Shown one piece after another: positions 24,710-27,626 of a stretch of DNA of 27,626 nt (the first letter of the stretch is position 1; the number at the start of each line of letters is the position of its first letter). The position numbers were made by a program, and so were the translations under genes. The DNA comes from Coemansia sp. RSA 1804 (lineage: Eukaryota; Kickxellomycota; Kickxellomycetes; Kickxellales; Kickxellaceae). The notes beneath the pieces were generated by a model. That model worked only from the letters and a program-made list of their open reading frames with translations. It was not told the DNA's origin and did not search any database. The stretch lies in NCBI GenBank assembly GCA_027578815.1, contig JANBTH010000195.1, positions 1 to 27,626 of the forward strand. Direction: 5' to 3'.

Positions 24710-25644
24710 TTACTCTACCAGAATCCACCTCCACTCCTTGCTCATATGTTTGCTTACATTTTGCTTTTTATATCGCCCTCCCTCCCATTCATCTCGGTTT
24801 TTTCTCTGAAAGTCCGGTCCAATTATTACATGGGGCAATCCATTCATCAATTCGTTTGCTCTTTTTCTTTTAATTCTTTTCTGTAACACAGTGATGTACG
24901 GGATTTCGTGCTTGATAATAACGGATTTTTTATTTTTCTATCCATGTGGTGGTGTTGCTGCTTTTTGCCTTCTCCAGCATTGCCAGGTGAAATGTGGATC
25001 CCGTGGGGGTGCTTTTCTCCCTATTTCCCCTAGTTCTTGCCACATTTCTTTAATCCATTTCCCTGCTTTTCTCTCTATCCCTTTCTATTTGGTTTCCGAG
25101 AAAGATTGGAATGATAAAGTCTTGATATCCTGGTCTGTACATTCAAGCGCGTGAGCGTCTCCTATCCCCCCTCCTTCGCACTTTTTGTCTACTTCATGTT
25201 CATGCATGTGGTTTTCTTGTCATCTTCAGGATCAGCTGCAATTTCCAATTAGACAATATATTGTTTTTTCTAGAGAATTATCAACGTTAGGGTGTCCATG
25301 CAATTCATCTGCATGGAAAATTGCTAGTCCTCTCTTTTTTTATTGCATACTCTTACCTCTATGCCATGTTTTTCCAAACGCCGCAAGGAGAATCAACAAA
25401 ACTGTTTTTATTAGGAGAAAGTGGTGGTTAAGGATTGTCATTCTTGCATATTTATTTATTCTCCTTTTCCATTACCTGCAAAAAGAACACTACTTTTTCT
25501 GCTTCTCCTGTATGAATGTTGATCAATGGACAATAAAGAAAAGAGCAATAAATATAAAAGCGATGGCAACAGAGGGTTGTTTTTCTTTTTTAATTGCAGC
25601 GCACAATATTCTGAGCGCGAATCTTGGGCTCCTCCTCCATCCAT
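24710..25644 (-). pseudogene. minus-strand coding blocks of uncertain structure
   Basis: Several protein-like blocks lie on the minus strand in compatible frames. One contains FGKTWH, then an intron-like 48-base segment (25309-25356; donor GTAAGA, acceptor CCATGCAG), then DELHGHPNVDNSLEKTIYCL. Another, in the same frame, includes DQDIKTLSFQSFSETK and ends at TAG. Further blocks contain KWIKEMWQELGEIGRKAPPR (ends at a TAG) and LPHVIIGPDFQRKNRDEW (ends at TAA 24710-24712, with a GTAAGC donor candidate inside). An upstream candidate intron runs from GCAG/GTAATG to CTAATAAAAACAG. Part of the strand is purine-rich, which lowers stop frequency, so chance is possible. No family is recognised. It is either an intron-rich gene or a decayed one. 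Confidence 0.3.
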
Positions 25645-25806
25645 CTCTCATTTCTTCTCTCCCCAAAGAAATGCACATAGCGTTGATCGTTTTTATTGAC
25701 CCTCACACTGTGGCTGTCAACCCTCTGTCCTAATAAGGAAAGACTCGCTTTCGGGATATCCAACTTTGAGGTTTTTTACGCAACATTCGCGTTATTATCC
25801 AGCGTT

Positions 25807-26060
25807 TTATTGCAATTCATTCAGTGAACAGACATGCCGCATTGTCATGCCATCTTTCTCCGTTTGTTTTCCACTATTAATACATGCATTAACTACAGGG
25901 AGTGAGAAAAAAAAGAAGACAACCCGTTAGTTGGGTTTTATCTGACAATGAAACAACCGTTCAACTCTTCGAAATAAATAATAATATAAACCAATGTGAT
26001 CTGACACGGATTTTTTGCTGGTTTTGGTAAACGGGTACTTGACATTAGAAATTACATTTA
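25807..26060 (-). CDS. 3' exons of an unrecognised intron-containing gene
   Basis: The last exon is proposed at 25807-25892. It follows a textbook acceptor: AACTAAC, a pyrimidine tract and CCCTGTAG. It reads 27 residues containing NACINSGKQTEKDGMTMRHV before TAA (25807-25809). Upstream, 25925-26060 is open and reads KYPFTKTSKKSVSDHIG. Two donors there would keep frame: GTTTAT after ATTG, or GTCAGA after CATT; neither is strong, so the join is uncertain. No start codon was found. It may be a separate gene or the continuation of the one at 26155-27078. No homology is recognised. Confidence 0.4.
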
Positions 26061-26154
26061 TTAGTTTTTTTTTACTCTCCGCCTCCCCTCCTCCCCAAAA
26101 ATATGATGTTTATATGCATTCATCCTTCTCTTGCTAGAAATTATTGGCTCCAGT

Positions 26155-27078
26155 TTATCCTAATATATCCAGCTTCGGTGGGTATAGTGCAATAGGCGCA
26201 CTTGCAACCCCTCTTTTTTTTCTCCTTGCAGCTAGCTTCCATACATGCCTATTTAATGCGGTAATAATAAAACATAATGACAACGTCTTGTCTATTGCAT
26301 CATGCTGGTCTTGGAACTGTCGTCAGACCTGCGCTATTTTATTACATTTGAAAATGAGAAAAGAGGTGTCAAAACAAGTAGATAAAGAATTACCTGCCGT
26401 CAATCCTTTTATTTACAATTGGAATGTCTATCCAAAACAGTCATTGAAACAACTCAAATGCCTCACCTTCCACGAGTATAACATACGCGTTGTGCTTTAA
26501 TTGATCCTTTAATCCTAATTCTAGCCAAACATTGATAGCATCTGTCTTTTTCAATAGCATACCGGTTTTGGTTTTTCCTTTCTTTTCAAGCTGCTAGACA
26601 AAAGTTAGATAAAGCTTGAATGATGTCTACAGTTTTTTTTCAAATGTGCATGATAATAAGCAACAGGGTTTTACCATACAAAAAACTATTGTTTTGCCTA
26701 GAGGTGCTTCTAAAATTAGTTGTCACTTACAAAAATGATGTATACTTTGCCTCATCCGTCATCATATGGTTGGGTTGTATGAGGTAGTATCCAGATGCCA
26801 AGTGCGCAAACAATTGTAGGCCAGTCCCAACTTCAATTTCCCACTTGAAAGACAAAATAATTCAACAACCAGCAAAACATTATTTAATGCGAAATGTACA
26901 AAATACCTACTTTTTTTGACGCCTGGCTGCTTAAACATAAAATGTATGCATTTTTTCTTTTCCTATCCAAATTGCAAAATTTTTGTGTTCACCATTTCCT
27001 AAACCAATTGCTTCTCCTGATAATTTGACAATACATTGTTCATCTGACAAAAACTTTATATTATCAACTTCTTTTTTC
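26155..27078 (-). CDS. AT-rich, intron-rich unrecognised gene (possibly decayed)
   Basis: Coding blocks on the minus strand: A 26911-27078 (56 codons, with CIVKLSGEAIGLGNGEHKNF), intron 26844-26910 (GTAGGT...TTTCAAG, phase 0), B 26727-26843 (WEIEVGTGLQLFAHLASGYY, ends TAA). Next come C' 26675-26707 (APLGKTIVFCM), intron 26594-26674 (GTAAAA...CTAAC...TGTCTAG, phase 0) and C 26467-26593 (TDAINVWLELGLKDQLKHNA, YVILVE). Last is F 26155-26316 (HDAIDKTLSLCFIITALNRH, PIALYPPKLDILG, TAA). C may join F through a tiny exon at 26417-26427. The B to C' join does not keep frame in my reading, so a boundary is wrong or the gene is broken. Block A follows TATTAG, so a first exon lies upstream. The end of C resembles the close of the Crinkler N-terminal domain only loosely; I assign no family. 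Confidence 0.5.
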
Positions 27079-27094
27079 TAATATTCAATTGAAA

Positions 27095-27253
27095 ATGTGT
27101 GAAGAGTGTCTGCAATGTGGCGCATCCAAGACTAAATCATGTGCTGAAAAACGTTATCCAAATTGCCTCCAAAAAGGATACTGTACTGGTTGTTTAAGTA
27201 CATTTTCTTTTTATGAAAAAATGAAAAACGCAAGTAAAAGGCTTAGTTTTTAA
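27095..27253 (+). CDS. candidate Cys-rich mini-protein
   Basis: From an ATG in exact AATTGAAAATG context the frame gives about 52 residues. Seven cysteines are spaced C-x2-C-x2-C-x7-C-x7-C-x5-C-x2-C (MCEECLQCG, SCAEKRYPNC, GYCTGC), then a basic tail (EKMKNASKRL) and TAA at 27251-27253. It has no signal peptide, so a zinc-binding knuckle is more likely than a secreted disulfide peptide. The start may be 27095 or 27096, and the frame across 27111-27121 depends on one base that I could not fix by eye; if it is absent, the first eight residues are out of frame with the rest and a 45-codon version starts near 27116. It overlaps, in antisense, the intron before block A of the minus-strand gene. Confidence 0.4.
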   Translation: MCEECLQCGASKTKSCAEKRYPNCLQKGYCTGCLSTFSFYEKMKNASKRLSF

Positions 27254-27522
27254 CCTCATAATGGACACACATATAAATATATAAGCTTTGTAGCCTGCCT
27301 AGATAAGATAAAGAGGAAATTCACAATCTATAATCTTTCATAGATTTTACATCTTGGTTTTAATGAAAATGTGTAAATAAAGTGTGTATGTCATGTCTAG
27401 GGCTTATGCTTATTTTGTCTTACTACAGTCAAAGCCATTTAAACTAATACAGTTGGGTTACAATACTTATTATCAAGTTAGAAGAAACATGAAGTTATAA
27501 CAATTGCCAATAATACGCGGCT
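27254..27522. other. AT-rich spacer
   Basis: No gene is supported. AATGAAAATGTGT at about 27361 resembles the start of the Cys-rich frame (AATTGAAAATGTGT), but a stop follows after two more codons. Confidence 0.35.
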
Positions 27523-27626
27523 TCATATTTCATGTGATTGACTGCTTGGAGGCATTGGTGGTGAATGATGCTTCACGTTTTTATTTTTACCATCTTTTAA
27601 TATCTTTTTTGCAATTAAATAGAATT
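27523..27626 (-). CDS. possible C-terminal end of a gene continuing past the right edge
   Basis: The minus strand is open from the window edge for 33 codons to TGA (27523-27525). It reads AKKILKDGKNKN, then HHSPPMPPSSQSHEI. A Lys-rich stretch with a Pro/Ser tail resembles the disordered tail of the 248-residue orphan gene in style only. It is too short to be sure and no family is visible. Confidence 0.3.
   Translation of the reverse strand, partial: FYLIAKKILKDGKNKNVKHHSPPMPPSSQSHEI

Noticed and set aside
25185..25733. Plus-strand frame of 182 codons
   Set aside because: It starts at TTG, has random-looking composition and lies opposite better minus-strand blocks.
26144..26500. Plus-strand frame of 118 codons and a 48-codon frame at 26354 in TTGAAAATG context
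   Set aside because: The minus strand of the same bases reads as better protein with intron borders, so the plus frames are probably shadows; the start context keeps a small doubt.
26709..26731. Complete 21-base intron (GTAAGT...CTAAT...TTTAG)
   Set aside because: It has every splice signal but is far too short for known spliceosomal introns; more likely part of a decayed or longer intron.
1..27626. tRNA, rRNA, CRISPR and transposon ends
   Set aside because: I looked for box A/B pairs, terminal inverted repeats with target duplications and regular spacer arrays; none was convincing.

Overview
The window looks like nuclear DNA of a filamentous or early-diverging fungus. This rests on its fungal housekeeping genes: a Vac1/Pep7-type FYVE protein, a Lem3/Cdc50 flippase subunit, a MICOS Mic26/27 subunit, folylpolyglutamate synthase, ribosomal protein uS8, histidyl-tRNA synthetase and adenylosuccinate lyase. 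These genes are mostly intron-free, GC-rich in third positions and closely spaced on both strands. A Kickxellomycotina-like (Coemansia/Linderina) source is my best guess; it is inference, not shown by the sequence.

Layout. 1-1728 (-): open left end of a PEP7/VAC1 homologue. 2097-4112 (-): protein with about six Myb/SANT repeats. 4561-5091 (-): small secreted Asn/Gly-rich protein. 5910-6114 (-): coding remnant or last exons. 6426-8117 (+): HisRS. 8419-10850: AT-rich island with repeated promoter-like cassettes and two tiny orphan genes. 11689-12291 (+): unknown protein with a possible Ras-association-like fold. 12709-13768 (+): spliced MICOS gene. 14038-14430 (-): RPS22. 15222-17081 (-): FPGS, sharing a divergent promoter with CDC50 (17718-18968 +). 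19359-20105 (-): AT-rich orphan gene with a decayed-looking neighbour. 21070-22518 (+): ADE13. 22864-24465 (-): cytochrome P450. 24466-27626: second AT-rich island whose minus strand carries coding blocks with canonical intron borders, plus a possible Cys-rich mini-protein and an open right edge.

Two kinds of DNA alternate. The GC-rich housekeeping genes serve endosome-vacuole sorting, translation, folate and purine metabolism, mitochondrial inner-membrane shape and lipid flipping. The AT-rich islands hold short or intron-rich genes that I cannot assign to any family. Their most striking property is shared non-coding structure: two orphan genes have clearly homologous upstream regions, further partial copies lie in the same 2.4 kb, and the 11-mer AATTGAAAATG occurs four times, at the start codon of both orphan genes and of two further short frames.

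All exon structures given for the right-hand island come from reading by eye. They would need transcripts to confirm.
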